From Odobenus rosmarus divergens (lineage: Eukaryota; Chordata; Mammalia; Carnivora; Odobenidae): a DNA stretch of 64,000 nucleotides. The notes under the pieces were generated by a model. It did no database searches. It was given only the letters and a program-made list of their open reading frames with translations, and was not told where the DNA came from. Below are positions 22,431 to 35,855 of the stretch, one piece after another (position 1 is the stretch's first letter; each line of letters opens with the position of its first letter). The position numbers were made by a program, and so were the translations under genes. Location: the NCBI RefSeq assembly GCF_000321225.1, contig NW_004450480.1:2026182-2090181 (forward strand). Direction: 5' to 3'.

Positions 22431-24774
22431 AGATAAACTCTTTTAATGGAGAATCATTTGTTTGAGTACTTGAAAGGTTGCAGAGAAGGTCTACATAAAT
22501 ACTGTATAATGCAAATTTTAAATTAAGACCGAGGCACAGATAACGCTCATATTTCATACTGTATATAAATGTGCTGCTTGTCAGAGAACTAATCAAGGAT
22601 TCAGAAATACTGAGTATGAAAATGTCATCTATGGTAAGGATGCTGATAGGCCATTTTTCTGTATTTTCCAAATAGGGAAAAAGATGGTATAGCTATTGTT
22701 GAAAAATTACCAAGTAATGATCTGCTGGGAAGATCTCCTTATTTTTCATTAGAATTGTAATTAGAAGTGGCCATGACCTTGGGAAACCTGCTTCAGAAGC
22801 AAGCTCTCCTCTCTTTTGCTTAAGAAAAACGTCTAAGTTTCCCTTACTCATGGGCCCCAGGCAGTGTTCACTGAACTCCATAGAAAGAACATAATAAAGC
22901 ATTTAAAATTCACTTCTCTGCTGCAATAAACTGAAATAAGCAAATACAGAATGGATTATCATCCACTTAATTTTAGTTGTAGTTTGTCATTGTGAATTAA
23001 AACCATCCCGAGCCTTATTTCTTGGAGGTATTTTGCGCTGTTTCCTAGATTGAGCCAGTCCTTAGAAATATCTTCTGATGAAGATGAGGGTGCTTTATTA
23101 AGTATCTAGCAACTCCCAGGACTTCCAAGGCAACCCTAAGCCATTTTCAACTTCTGCCTTGAAGTATGCAAGCCAAGCCACTCATTGGCTTGAGCTAAAG
23201 TCAGCCTAGCCTAAAACAATGCTCTGCAAACTTGGCGCGGGTCCTTGCCTATTTAAATTTCCATCACACCATTGTTGAATGCTCATGCCTTCCACGTGGT
23301 TTGCCTGGTGGACGTGTTCCAACTCCCAGAAGGGAGCAAGTGCACCACACAGAATACTGGACAAGCCCACATGTTTCCAACACCTCATCGGATACTTTAG
23401 TGCTGGGGTAAAAACATTCCTGGTACTCATGTTGTTGGCCAAATCACAAAGGATTTCAGGCTGGTACCTCATCCATCTCGGTTCCTAAATGAAATGGAGC
23501 CTCCTGGTCAATTGTCACAAAAACAAAAAACAACCCCACGTATCCCCTGGTTTTCTCCCGTCCTCTGTGCCTTCTACAAAACCATGCCAACCCCACTAAC
23601 AATATATAATCAAAATGTTTAAAATGCAGAGTAAATGTGTATTAAAAAAAATGCACAGGGGCTGGAAAAGGAATGTAATAAGGTTAAATTTTACAAGCAT
23701 AATTCCATATGTTGAAAGCATCTTGTAGTTATGTCAAATACAGATGAAGCTATAAATTACCCCAGAATCAAAAGTGTCAAATTTCAGGCTAATGCTGAAT
23801 ATATATCAGAATTCTTATTAAAATATGAAAACATGCTAAACATAGAAAAGCTAACAACTGCACCAAAAGTAAGACAAAGTGTTACTAATGTCTGCCAACT
23901 GGTATTACTCACCAGGGCAATCAATCACATATGAGCAAACCTCTATGGCAGGCAACCAGGAAAACTGAAACCCACCTCTCCCTCATGGTTGTCTTATTTG
24001 TGGTTACTTTTGCAAGGATTCCACATTATTCCATTTGCTTGCTGTTAACCCTGAGAGGGCATGGTTAGCAAGGGGAAAACGTTTATTCAATTATAATGTC
24101 TTTATTTCTACTTAAAACACATACAAAACTGTCAGCAATAGACAAATTAGTACTTTGGACCGAATCATGTGCTCAGTTTATTCTATATTTGAATTCTAAT
24201 AAATTATGTCCACGTTATTACAAAAAATTATAACTGACATGCTGTCAGTGCTCTACATGTATGGGCCTAGAAATATACATAACACTTTGAAAGCTGTCAC
24301 ATTCAGTCCTGTTGTAAACATCACCCTCATTTGCTAAGCAGTGTTGTTATGGCTTTGGTGGGCTGTACTTTTGCCCCCACATATAAGTCCTTGATCCCAA
24401 ATACATCTTAACTCTAGAGAAAAATAGTGTCTCCCTTAAAATTTGTAATGATTTGTCACAAGATTCCACATGACATATGGAAGTGGTTGCTTTCTAAAGC
24501 ACCATAGGCTAACTAATAATATGGGCTTATCTGGTGAACTAAAAATTGGTAAACACTTTCCAATCTACATGATGACAATATTTCTGGCACCTTTAAAGGG
24601 GTCTTCTTCAATATTTGGTGAAATAGCATCTGCTTTTGCTAATTTGGACACAGATAGTGGCTCTTCACTAGAAGTTGAAATAACTATCACAAAGGTAAAA
24701 ATGTGACTTCTTAAGGATAAATGGTGTGTCTTTACTGGCAGAAATGTTTTTGGTAATCACGCATTTCTTTCCCT
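22431..24774. other. unique DNA, right part of repeat-poor block
   Basis: No repeats recognised except a possible worn MIR piece around 24275-24340. Short frames at 23206-23488 on both strands and 24470-24706 have no domain and no consistent splice sites. Confidence 0.4.
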
Positions 24775-24890
24775 TGCATCTCATGAGAGCCTGCTGTGTG
24801 TCCAACATGGTGCTAGATGCTGGTGGTCAAGGCCCTGCCTGCATAGAGAATATCATCTGGGGAGAATTCAAACAGCAAGAACTAAGTGTG
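24775..24890 (+). repeat. old repeat, same type as 13981-14400
   Basis: 'GAGAGCCTGCTGTGTGTCC..ATGGTGCTAGATGCTGG' followed by a 'ccctgcctgcatagag' module matches the 'tgtgccaggcactgtgctagg..' repeat pattern. Confidence 0.45.
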
Positions 24891-27244
24891 AGGATTATGA
24901 CCAAATGAGCAAGCTGCACTGGGTTCCAGGCCCACAGTGCTGGAAGCCAACATTCAGTTTTCCACAAAGGAACAATTGGGTAAGTAAGCATTTTGATGGC
25001 CTCCAAATCCTAATAAACATGTATGGAATTAGTCATGCTTAGACCAGAGATCTTGTATGTTTTTCTTAGAGCACATGGTCACAAGCTACAGAAACCAGTT
25101 CTGTTCATGGAAGTAAAAGGGAGTTTTTTGGAGGGAAATTTGAGGTGCAGACCAACAGAATCAATGGGCAGTTACAGAACTTGGCTTAAAAATGGATGGG
25201 AAGAGAAGTCTGGGCAGCAGGAACCAGGACTGAATAGTAAAAACGGCCATGGTGAGCTGGCTGCTGACTTCTGAATGGTCTTTTCATCCTCATGTTATCT
25301 GCTCAGGATCCAAAGTTCTGGGAAACCATTTGCAACTGGTTAAGATTAGGTCTTGTACCTCCTCCTAGGCTCTCTCCAGGTAGGAAGGAGGTGAAGGTAA
25401 TTCCTCAGTTGCTTGCAGTGTGGGACTATCACATGAAATGAAATGGTCCTTTCACCAAGAATACATGCAAGAGGGAAGAGGTCATTTCACTTCCCCCATT
25501 CAAAATGGCGGTACGTGGAAAAGCAGGAATGGACGTGAGGCTACAAATGACCCCAAGATATGCTCAACCACCTCTTGTTTATTTGTTCAGAATCTTGAAA
25601 GGAAACGTCTGTCTTTTGAATGAATCAAATGCTAGTAGTTTTCTTATAGTGTTATATTGACTTCCATGACCAACTAGTTTTGGATCAATACAGGTTGTGA
25701 AAATGACTCTATCACACTTTAAAGGGGGGAGTTTCTGAAAGTACAAATTTTAAGTGCTTTAATTGGTAATTGTATTTAGGCAAAAAATATCCTCAATATA
25801 AATTTCTAAATTTATGAATTCATAAGTAAAGTGCAGTATAGGGTTGAGAAAATTACAGCATTTTAAGTTAGAGATTCTGCCACTGGGAATCTTAATAAGT
25901 TCTTAGGAACTGTTGTTTCATTTGTATGAAAGTCACACAGACCAAAGGACATATATGTAAGTATTAAAAAGAATTGTACTAAATGCAATGTGGAATCCTT
26001 GATTAGATCCTGGAACAAGAAAAAAACAAAAAACAAAACAACAAAAAACAAAAACCTGGTAAAATCCCAAGGAAGTCTGTACTTTCACTAATAGTATTGT
26101 TCCAAAGTTACTTTCTTAATTTTTATAAACATTCTATGGTTGTATACAATGTTGCCATGAGGGGAAGGTGGCTAAAGAACCAATAGGAGCTCTGTAACCT
26201 TTCTTTGCAACTCTTTTCTAAGTCTAAAACTATTTAAAATTAAAAAGAGTTTTTTCTTAATTGCCAAATTCCATGCACATAGTAGGCATTCAATGAGTGT
26301 TAGTTACATCCTACTAATCTCCCTCTCTTGATCTTGAAATATTTATGTTGATTAGTTTCCTGGGACAATTTCCTATTGTTCCTTCTTTAATTAATCTCTC
26401 TCTAGGTGCCAAGAACAAAAAAGGGAGAGGGAGAAAAGAAAAGCCTTAGTCTAATTTTGCTCTGCTTTGTTGTGAGATGAACTTATTCTTTAAGAAATGT
26501 CTAGACATCTGTCATCCCAGGGCATCCTAATATTGGCACCACAGAAATACAGTGTTAATGACGATGACGTATTTACTTAATGAGCTCTATTAGGTAGCTA
26601 GTTACTCCTTCTTTTGCTTTTACTTCTAAACAAAACTAACACTGTCACACATCTTGAGAATGCTATAGTTCATCTCTAACGGATAGAATTTTGTTCTTAT
26701 TTTGTTAAATGTTACATTTACATAATTGTGTATGTCATTGATGTTTATGAGGATACACCAAAAGTGAAAGTTATTCTACCTAAAGAATAGAGAATCATTA
26801 GCCTAAATCCAGTATAGGTTTCCCCTCACAGTGATAACTCACACTATCCAAAATCAGGAACCAAAGAGATTTTAGGTAATGAGGGTGAGTTTTCTTATTC
26901 TGCTCTAAGATTAGTCACTTATTCTTCACACAGAAGTTACACTGGTGTCAGGGATGATTTTTTTTTTTCCGTTAAATCACAGAGTATGTAGCTTTAGAAA
27001 TTCCTGACAGTAGGCCAGATAACATTGCTTATGGTTGTTTTCATTTTTTGTAGTTAAGTGCCCTTAAAGTTTTATGTCTTGGTTATGTTATTTAATTCCA
27101 GTTAAAACCAGAAAGTGACTCATGAAATAGCACCTGGTGATTGAAGAGTTAACTATGGAACTTACTGTTGTCGAAATATTCTTATCTCTAGACACAAAGA
27201 TATTTATATGAAAACTGCATTCTTTGTGACAAACCAGAATCTTA
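24891..27244. other. unique DNA, nothing recognised
   Basis: AT-rich. An A/C-rich run at 26019-26055 and short T runs occur. No gene or named repeat supported. Confidence 0.4.
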
Positions 27245-27815
27245 TTTTGCTGTGGCCAAATGTAATGGACATCTGTTGTTTTTGCCTGCCCAGCGCATAT
27301 TCCTCCCTTTACTATTAGCAGAGGCTGCATTTTGGGGGAGGTCCCACCCCTTTAATCCCCTTAGTGCATATGGTTTTGGGAGGACCCTCATCCTCACCCA
27401 CACTTGAAGGGTGGACCCATGACTCAGACCAGGCCAGACATCAGAGTCTTTCCTCTTGGCCACAGAGATTGGCTCAAACTTAGCGTATGATCCCAGCCAG
27501 ACCAAAGAGATGCAATTCAAAGAATCATATTGGAATGACTGGAATAAAGAAGCTCTTTTTCCTGGAAATGAATCCAAGAGGATGTCAACCTGGAGCTACT
27601 GGAAGTAGCCTTGTGAAAAGCTCAGCCCAGTGAAGGACGAGCGGAGACCAAATCTAGTGACACCATTTGAACAAGACCTGGATCCAGCCATCCTGAAGAG
27701 AAAATAATTTTTTCCATTATTCAGGAAACAATCCTTTGTTTTCCCCCTTAAACTAATCTGAATCAAGTTTGTGGGGTTATGTCTCTTGCAACAAACATAA
27801 TTCTACCTAATTCAT
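27245..27815 (-). repeat. old interspersed repeat, inverted relative to 19190-19740
   Basis: Starts 'GGACATCTGTTGTTTTTGCCTGCCCAG', continues through 'ccacagagattggctcaaact' and ends near 'ATGTCTCTTGCAACAAACATAATTC', i.e. the reverse complement order of the copy at 19190-19740. The strand is relative to that copy. A 111-codon minus-strand frame (27242-27577) falls inside it and is not a gene. Confidence 0.55.
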
Positions 27816-27934
27816 AAAATGTTCATGCATATTCTTCTTCTTTAATGAATCTAACTCAGGTGAAGCTTGATTTCCATTCATTTGATAAATAGGTACTGAG
27901 TACATATGACACAAACGAATGAAATGGATTAAAA

Positions 27935-28167
27935 GATTTTACTAGAGGGTGCCTGGGTGGCTTAGCCGGTGAAGCATCTGCCTTCGGCTCAGGTCATGAT
28001 CCTGGGGTCCTGGGAGCAAGTCCTGCATTGGACTCCCTGCTCAGGCGAGAATCTGCTTCTCCCTCTGCCTGCCACTCACCCTGCTTGTGCACGCTCTCGC
28101 TCTCTCTCTCTCTCAAATAAATAAAAATCTTTATTAAAATAAAATAAATAAAAATGATTTTACTAGA
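27935..28167 (+). mobile_element. carnivore SINE with 12-bp target duplication
   Basis: SINE body 27947-28155: 'GGGTGCCTGGGTGGCTTAGCCGG', B-box-like region 'GTCCTGGGAGCAAGTCC', CT-rich middle, AAATAAATAAAAAT-type tail. The exact duplication GATTTTACTAGA lies at 27935-27946 and 28156-28167. Confidence 0.95.
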
Positions 28168-28334
28168 TATAAGCTGAGACCTCAAATGAAAACATGCAGA
28201 AAATTTTGTAGAAATTGGTTGACTTTTTAGGGCAAGAGAAAGAGAAAGTCTGAAATTTCTATTGTCTTTTCTGTTAATAGAATGTTATGCTTTTTTCTCC
28301 TGGGAGGTAGTTAGGGAATCCCTAGAACACACTA

Positions 28335-28545
28335 TTTAGGAGCTTGGGTTTGGGCATCTGATGACCTGGTTTAAAGTCTGGTTCTGTCTCTTATTCACTA
28401 TATGACCTACAAATTACTTAGCCTCTCTTAGTATTGGTTTTCCTGTCTGCGAAGTTAGCACAATCGTACAGTTCTTCAAAGACAGAGAAAACATGTCCAA
28501 ATCATATATTATGTTTGGTGCATAGCATTAAATGGTATTTAAAAA
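28335..28545 (+). repeat. MIR (plus strand)
   Basis: 'GGAGCTTGGGTTTGGGCATCTGATGACCTGGTTTAAAG..CTGTCTCTTATTCACTATATGACC..' then 'TTAGCCTCTCTTAGTATTGGTTTTCCTGTCTG' and 'TTGGTGCATAGCATTAAAT' follow MIR from its tRNA-like part to its 3' end. Confidence 0.75.
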
Positions 28546-28774
28546 TAATTACATAATATGTGATTCAATATAGTTTTTCGCCAATTTTAGAATCTTTCAT
28601 TCGGTATCCAACAAGAGAAGGATTAGTTTAATTTACATCCCAGCCCATATTTTATTTCTGTGCATCAGATTCCATGCAGATATACAAGTGCATGCTGGTT
28701 ATGGCCACTTGAGTTTTTCACAAGCACATGAAATTTACCCTGCTCAAAACCACATTCAGTATTTCTCCCTTGCC

Positions 28775-29420
28775 CTCAATCCACATCTCTTTCTGCATTC
28801 TCAATTTCAGTAAAGGCACCATCATACACCCAGAGTCCTGCTCACTCCCACATCAAATCAGTGACCTAATTAGCCCAGCAGCCTTCCAATAGTCCCTCTG
28901 TTTCTCTCTGTTTACCCCACATGAGCTGCTTTCCACATAGTAGTCAAAGTGATCTTCTAATTAACACACTTCCTGAAAACCAACCATGGTTTCTCACTGC
29001 TCTTAAGATGGAGGTCAGCTCCTTAGCATGGAGTACCTCCGCTCCTGATCTTGCATCTTCACCACTCTCTACTCTTAACCCTTCCCAACCACAGACACCT
29101 CACCATTCCACAGTCCAGCCCCAGAAACTTCTCTTATCCCTCCCATGCATGCTCTATTTTACTTTATGGAGTTTGTACGTATGATTTCTTTTGTCTGAAA
29201 TAGCACTGACTTCCCTCTCCTTATATACCTTCCATGGGCTTAACTTCATTTTTATGTCCCAAACTACCTTTTACTTCTCCACATGTCCCAGCCTTCCTCC
29301 ACTCATGGCTACATTGGGTGACACTTGTACTCTCTTGTACTCTCCTATCACAACACCTGCCATGCATTATATTTTACTTCTATATGGATATATAGATAGA
29401 GCTGTGGCGTGATGAATAAC
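28775..29420 (+). repeat. L2 (LINE-2) 3' fragment
   Basis: Long L2 remnant: 'CCACATAGTAGTCAAAGTGATCTTC', 'GGTCAGCTCCTTAGCATGG', 'CTGATCTTGCATCTTCACC' and further pyrimidine-rich modules are in L2 order. Frames at 28921-29184 and 29191-29412 fall inside it; they are remnants, not genes. Confidence 0.75.
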
Positions 29421-29994
29421 CAAATTCATTGTCTATTCTACTTCCAGGAGTTCTTCACCTGACCTGACTAACCTCCTAGTGGTCCATTAATAGAAATTTG
29501 GGGGCGGGGGAGGGTATTTTATGGACTTAGTTGGGGGAAAAAAATGACATCTTTTTTTTCATGGACCTCAAATTGAAATTCATCATTTCCTTCCTTTATG
29601 AATGGAGGCGACAAAACACAGTAGTAACAGCAGCTGTGACTTTGTCAACAATAGAGCATAGATATTTCATAACACATTACAGTTATTACTGATCTCTTGA
29701 AATATTTATGCTCATCACTATTATGGTAGTCATAAGACATGCCTCAAGAATTTATTTAATACATTCGTAAAGAAACACATATATTATTATATCAAAATTT
29801 TTAAATTATTTAGACAATTTCATTATCATTGGTTTTCTTTATAACCCCATGTATTCAGTGTATTTAAAACTAATATCCTAAGAAGAGGTTCATAGGCTTC
29901 ACTAAACCTCGAAAGGGCTCTATGGCATAGAAGAGGTGAGAACTCCTGCACCTGATTAAAAGCTCTGCGAGGCCCGACCCCATTTGGCTGAATT
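29421..29994. other. unique AT-rich DNA
   Basis: Includes a G-run near 29500-29513. Nothing recognised. Confidence 0.4.
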
Positions 29995-30070
29995 GCCACC
30001 ATATCCCCAGGGCCCTGCACAAAGCCTGGCAAATGGCAGGTGTGCAGTAAGTACGTACTGAACTGAATTG
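29995..30070 (+). repeat. L2 3' terminus
   Basis: 'CACCATATCCCCAGGGCCCTGCACAAAGCCTGGC..' followed by 'GCAGTAAGTACGTACTGAACTGAATTG' matches the terminal L2 pattern (ccagcgcctagcacagtgcctggcacatagtagg..tgaatg). Confidence 0.7.
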
Positions 30071-31079
30071 AGATTAAAGCCAAATCAATTTTAACCGGGC
30101 ATTATTTGGAAGTCCACTCCCCATGAATCTGGACAGTTCTCTCGTCCCTGGAGGACAGCTGGACCCTGTGGTAGTGGATGGCTTCCGTCCCATTCGGAGG
30201 TGTGTCAGGTGATGTCCTACAGTTGTGTGGCACGAGCTCTTGCTGAGAATATGGCATTCAAGTTTACAAAGACAGAATACAGCCAGTTCCTTCCCTACAT
30301 AAAAAGCAGCTGGCACCCTTGACCTTGAGTGATGCCGAGACATGTGAATAACTGTAACAGAACAAGTGTGATCTATTTTATAAAGTCCTATTTTAAATTT
30401 GACGTGGAGCCAGTTTTTCAACTGGACAACTCTCATGCCAACATCTGCTCCAAGCTTTGTTCTTTTGTGCATCATGGGCAGCTTGTGCAACAAAAGACAT
30501 TGTCAGCCAGTGGTTGTGCTTCTGGGGCCAGCTAACAGCCACACTCTTCTCACTTAATCCAGAACAGGTATCCAAGCGGCAGAAAGCCTCCTTGATCAAG
30601 TCACTCCAAGCACATTGCAACTGACAGCATGGACTTTCGGGTAGGCTCTTGAGATGACCTTTATAATTCTGTTCCTGCAAAAGTGTTTAAAGAAGTGATG
30701 CAGATCAAAGACTTCTAAAAATTATCAAATACATCTCAGGAGACCTCTAAGAAGAGCGCTTTCTTGAAGTAAAATTGGACTCGGGCATCTGTCCTTTCAA
30801 CACGGTTTTGAGAATCTACTATGTGTCAGTAATTCACTGTTTTTGAGGTGAATCAGTGAGTACATCAGTGGCAGGAAGAATTAGGACAAGTTTTTCTGTC
30901 TGGTGTGAACTTTTAGGTCTCAGCCAAACAGGTAGGAGCAGTGAGGACTAGCAGAGATATCTACTTCACCTTTTATGTGGTACCCCTTTGAGTCCCCAGA
31001 GCCACCAAAAATGACTCTCACTCCAAAGAGGAAGAAGAGCAATCCAGAGATGGTGTTTTTGGAAGTGTTGACTGTAGAA
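30071..31079. other. unique DNA, comparatively GC-rich
   Basis: Repeat-free, with frames of 139 codons (30074-30493, minus) and 95 codons (30393-30680, minus) that overlap each other and show no domain. I do not call them genes. Could hold conserved non-coding sequence. Confidence 0.4.
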
Positions 31080-31207
31080 GACCCAGGCCCTACCTTAAAC
31101 CACCTGAATCTATGCGGGGGGGGGGGCAGGGGGAGAAGTGGGGAGAAGGGGAAGGGGGAGGCACAAAGTCCTTCTAACGCATACTAAATTTGAGAACTAT
31201 TGTTCTG
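31080..31207 (-). repeat. MER5-type (hAT-Charlie) DNA transposon remnant
   Basis: 'GGCCCTACCTTAAACCACCTGAATCT..' at the left and 'GCATACTAAATTTGAGAACTATTGTTCT' at the right follow the reverse complement of MER5. Its central GGGTGGGG part has grown into G-rich low complexity (31116-31160, including a run of about 10 G). Confidence 0.55.
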
Positions 31208-32104
31208 GGAGTTTTAAGGAAGTTAGGAGGAAGTCATCTCATTCAATGACATGGTCTCTATCACCTCAAAAATGTACAAGCCAGATGGCTAACATTGCCA
31301 TGTGGAGGGGCACAAAGGAGAAGCTTGAGTGTGTGGCTGGGAAATTCATTATTCCCCACTCACCTGGGAAACTGATCTTCAACTTTCACCCATGGTGGTA
31401 AATATGTCCATGGAGTTTGTCATCTCCAACAGGTTGGTAGGGACTATTTGCAGCACTGTGTGGTAGACTCTGAGTCCACTGTTCGACTCAATAGGAAAGA
31501 GTTTCATAATCAATTAGCCTCGTCAGCTGTGGACTCTCCATGGAGGTAGCATACCCCTTACACTTTTGCTACCCGTCACTGCCTTGCTTCAGCCTCCATT
31601 GTTTTCAGGAAGGAAGGAAAGGCATGCCTGCAAATGTCTAACTCGGCTCCAACTCTGAAGAGGATGTAGGGTTGGATAGGAAGTAAGCAGCTTTTAAAAT
31701 TATACCATTGTGAGTTTGCCTGCTCTGCGGGGGTCTGTCCACTTTTGCATCTCTCCGCTGTGGGGCAGATCATTGGAAAGTGTGGTCCAAGAGGGGAAAA
31801 TAAAAACAGAATTTGTTTTTAAATAAAACAAGATAGATGTACAACCTTCCATGACCTGCCTCTCTTTCATAAGTTGAGTGTCAATGGAAAGTCATTATAC
31901 CCTTACTGCTCTAAATAAAACACTACTTACTTTAGAGATGAGTTTTCTTATGTAGCCAGGGTTTACATTTTACTGTAGAAGACTCCCTTAATCAGTAATA
32001 TTTGTGTACTAAGGCAGTAGAAAAGAAAACTGGTAACTGGAATCATTCACTGTTAGGGAAAATTTGTGGGAAACACTTTGTTTATTTGGCTGTTTTGTTT
32101 TGTT
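31208..32104. other. unique DNA, nothing recognised
   Basis: No repeat or exon recognised. A T-rich run precedes the L1 fragment on the right. Confidence 0.4.
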
Positions 32105-32402
32105 TCTATATTCTTTTTTTTTTAATGGATAGCTTTTTTAAATTAACATATATTATTTGTTTCAGGGGTACAGGTCTGTGATTCATCAGTCTTACACAAT
32201 TCACAGCACTCACCATAGTACATACCCTCCCCAATGTCCATCACCCAGCCACCCCATCCCTCCCACTCCCCTCCAGTCCAGCAACCCTCAGCTTGTTTTC
32301 CTGAGATTAAGAGTCTCTTATGGTTTGTCTCCCTCTCTGGTTTCGTCTTGTTTCATTTTTCCCTCCATTCCCCTATGATCCTCTGTCTTGTCTATATTCT
32401 TT
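32105..32402 (-). mobile_element. short L1 3' end, minus strand, 12-bp duplication
   Basis: Body 32117-32390: poly(T), then the reverse complement of the L1 type-A 3' UTR seen at 63350-63605 ('CAGGGGTACAGGTCTGTGATTC', '..ACACAATTCACAGC..', 'GATCCTCTGTCTTGT'). The exact duplication TCTATATTCTTT flanks it (32105-32116, 32391-32402). Strongly 5'-truncated, about 270 bp. Confidence 0.93.
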
Positions 32403-33094
32403 GATCAAAGAAAAGTTCCAGTATCCTTTGCCTGAATTGCTCAATGTTGTTAATGAATGATTATATACAAGCATATCTCTAATGCACAAGGATATCGATA
32501 GCAAATACCCATGCCCCTACCATCTACTTTTAGAAATAGTTCCACTCCAAAGCTCCAGGGCACCCCTACTTGATTGGATGCCCCCATGGCCCTATGCTAA
32601 CCCTTCCAGAGACAACCACTATTTAGCCACCTTGAAATTTTTTCATTACTTAAGGGATGCAATAATTATAACTCCTTGCTAGGTACACTCTTGAAGCTTT
32701 CCCATTGAAAATTCTCTGGACTGGTTATTCATGATTGAACTCCTGATTGTTTTCACTTGTGTTCTTCTCAAATGGCTAAAATAGAAAATGCTCTGGGTAT
32801 AACAATAAACCATGTTTCATTATTGGGGCAATGGAGAAAAAAGTTCTTGCCACTAAGTTTCCAAATATGACTGAAAATTTAGGAAGCCCATGAATGGTAG
32901 GACTTTTCTGGAGGGGAGTATTTTCAGAGACAGAGATGGATGGATATATATAGTACAAAAATTTAAATCCAAGTTTCCTGGAAATTGTATGAAGAGAGGA
33001 TTTCAATCTCACCTATAGATCTTTGGTTTTTTATTGTGTTGGGTTTGTTTTTGTTTTTGTGGGTTGTTGTTTTTTTTGTTTTTGTTTTTTTTAA
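32403..33094. other. unique DNA with T/G-rich run
   Basis: Nothing recognised. A GTTTTT-rich run lies at 33028-33094. Confidence 0.4.
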
Positions 33095-33245
33095 GACAGA
33101 TGCTTAGGGTCCCATCTCAGACTTTCTGAATCTGAATGTTTAGAGATGGGGCCTAGGTAGGTATATTGTACATGTTTGTGTGTGTTTATTTCTACACATA
33201 TACACCCATGGGGAATCAGATGTGTGATCTTGTTTAAGAATCACT
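33095..33245 (-). repeat. possible MER5-like/hAT remnant
   Basis: 'GGGTCCCATCTCAGACTTTCTGAATCTGAATG' and the end 'TTGTTTAAGAATCACTGCT' resemble the reverse complement of MER5-like elements, with a (TG)n-type interruption near 33175. Confidence 0.4.
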
Positions 33246-35169
33246 GCTATAAAAGAAGCCTTCAATTTCTTCCGTCATTTTTTACAATCTGGAATTACTT
33301 GACTATTTCCACCTTAAGCCAGGTACCAGGGCGAAGAGTGAGATGAAGAAAGCTCTGTTTGTGCCTTCAGGAAACTTACCGTGCCAATGAGCTGAAAGCT
33401 GAAGGTCCACCTGAGTGCTTCAGGATAGTGTGTAAGTAACAGAGAGCTCCACCAAGTGTGGCTTGGAAAGGTACTAACAAATCTGGAAGCCGGCAGCCTG
33501 GGATGGTCACTGCTACTCAACAATGTAGGCCAGGCCCAGGCTCTTTCTAACTTCCACCCCATCCTTAGGCAGTTAGCATTTGCCCTCATGCTCGATGCCT
33601 CATGTTGTCGATATGTCTGCTCCTTCTACGGAATCACATCCATGTTTCTGGCAGAAAGGAGAGAAAGAGGACAAAGGGGATTTGGCTCAAAATTTTAAAA
33701 AGACTTGCCAGTCAAGTCTGGCTTTTTTAAATTAGGAAAACAGCACCTTTCTGGAATCCCTACAGATTTCCACTTACAGCTCCTTAGCCAGAACTGTGTT
33801 GCAGAGCCAAACCTAGCTGCAAGGGAAGCCAGGAAGCTGGGGGCGGTGGGTGGTTCCAAGCACATAGTCACCCCAAATAAAATCAAGAAAAGAATAATAC
33901 TTGGGTAGGCAACTGAGGCAAGACTCACATCTCCTATGATGGAAGGAAACATGGACTATGAGACCAAGGGCCTGGCCTGGAAAAAGCTAAGGATGTTTCA
34001 CTTTTTCAGGAGTTCACCACTTATCACTCTTCTTCCGCCCATTTGACTTATTATTTGGATTAACGCTGGTACAGCCATCTTTCAAGCATATACTGAATTC
34101 CTAACTTTCAGAAGGCATTCATCTCCACGTTCTTCCAGTGTAGTTCACTGACACACACATATTAACAGTGATGACTAAATCCTCAATAGGTGCCAAGTCT
34201 GTATTAAAGAATATTTTTTTACCCTGTTCAGCATGGATATTAATGAGTATTTCTACATACACTTGCCTCATTTAAGATGTGTTATGTGGTTTGCAGGGTC
34301 TACTGTTTTGAAAAAACAACCTTTAAGTGATGGTGTTTGCAACTAACTATGAAATTTATGTCTGGTACAGTCCAGGTTTAGAGGAGGAGGGCTTAAGGAG
34401 CGGGGATTAGAATGCTCTCGGGTAATATATTAACTCTGATTTTGTCCACATCCAAACTATGAAAAATATACTACTGTGTATTCTTCCTACATTCATTATA
34501 TTTTGTTAAATGTAATCATAAACCTATTCTAAAATTGCCTTCCTCCTATAACCAAATTTCCTGGGTTTAATTGCTTCTTAAGGACTAGTTAATTTGGGTT
34601 TTTCTTTTGCCCTATCAATATGCTATCCCTCACTTCCTCAAGAGATTACTTTTAAATTCTGAAGAAATTTTTGGTTTGACCACTGTGAAAGCTATCATTC
34701 TGAATGAACTGGGCTGGAATCACTCAGGATCCCAAACCCACTTCAAGCCAGTAAGAGAAGCAAACATTGAGCATCAGAAACATGATCGCTGAGTTCACTC
34801 GCCCATGCCCCATAACTAAAAGTGCTTGCTGGAGTTACATGAAATTAAGTTTTGTTATTGGTATTCAACAAGAGCTATTATGTTTTTCTAATAATAACTC
34901 CAATAATAATATAACCTTTGTTTAACGTGGGCACCTGGTGAGCTAAATGAGACCCCAGTTGTTAGTGAAATATCTACCTCGGTATAGGAGCTAAAAGTTA
35001 ATAAATTTATAATATGAGTAAAGAAAATAATGCCTCGCTTCCCTCCAAGGAATTCAAAGCACTGTGTGGGTACCGTTTCATTAATCTCCATATAAATCTT
35101 AGGTGCTTACTAGAAAAAGAATTGCAACCTTAGAAGAAACTGACTATGGAGTTACAGTCCTTTGACTCC
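33246..35169. other. unique DNA, nothing recognised
   Basis: Frames of 80-91 codons overlap on opposite strands (33314-33952) without domains. No repeat named. Confidence 0.4.
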
Positions 35170-35855
35170 AAAATAAATCCCCAATCCATCCACTTCTCCC
35201 CATCTGCTTGGTGTCCATATGGTCCAAGCTGCTGTTACCTTGCCTAAATTACCAGGTAGTCACCAAATCTTCCTACACTCATTCTTACCTCTCTCCAGAC
35301 AATCACTGGCAGAGCAATCAGAATATATATATTTTATTCATTGAAATCAGATGATACCACTCCTAAGTGTCAACCATTTCAGTGGATCCTCTCCACTCTC
35401 GGTCCTTACTCACTCTACCTCCTCTGTCATGCTCAGCTTCATTTCTTTTCCTCCAACAAGCCAAATGTTTGCCGATCTCAGAGCCTTTATACCCACTGGT
35501 CCCACTCTCTAGCACACCAGGTTTGGGCATGGCTGTTCCATTCTGCCTTCTTTTGATCTTCTTAGTCATCTTACAAAAGTGACCTTAAACTTCTTACCTA
35601 AAGGAGCTCCCCCCTCCATAATGCTCTCTATCCCACAGTCTTTATCCTCTTTACAGCTTTTACTCACACTGCATTTATTTTTTTATTTGCCTATGTGTTC
35701 ATTGTTTGAAGGTCCTTCCCCTCACACCACCCACACCTTGATTGCAAGAATATCGCTTCCTGCCATATTCTACTAGGGCTTCTCCGGGCCTTAGTGTGTT
35801 GTCTGGAGCACAGTAAGTGTTCATATGTATTTTTTGAATGAATGAGTGAATGTTG
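35170..35855 (+). repeat. L2 (LINE-2) 3' fragment, to the terminus
   Basis: Long L2 remnant ending in GAATGAATGAGTGAATG (about 35837-35853), with modules 'CAGAGCCTTTATACCC', 'CTGTTCCATTCTGCCTTC' and 'GGAGCACAGTAAGTGTTCA' in L2 order. Several short frames inside are decayed remnants or chance. Confidence 0.75.

Noticed and set aside
28921..29412. Two consecutive plus-strand frames (87 and 73 codons)
   Set aside because: They lie in an L2 remnant rich in pyrimidines; no intact L2 reading frame is preserved.
30074..30680. Minus-strand frames of 139 and 95 codons as a coding gene
   Set aside because: Overlapping frames, no family recognised, no promoter or splice evidence. The stretch may be conserved non-coding DNA instead.
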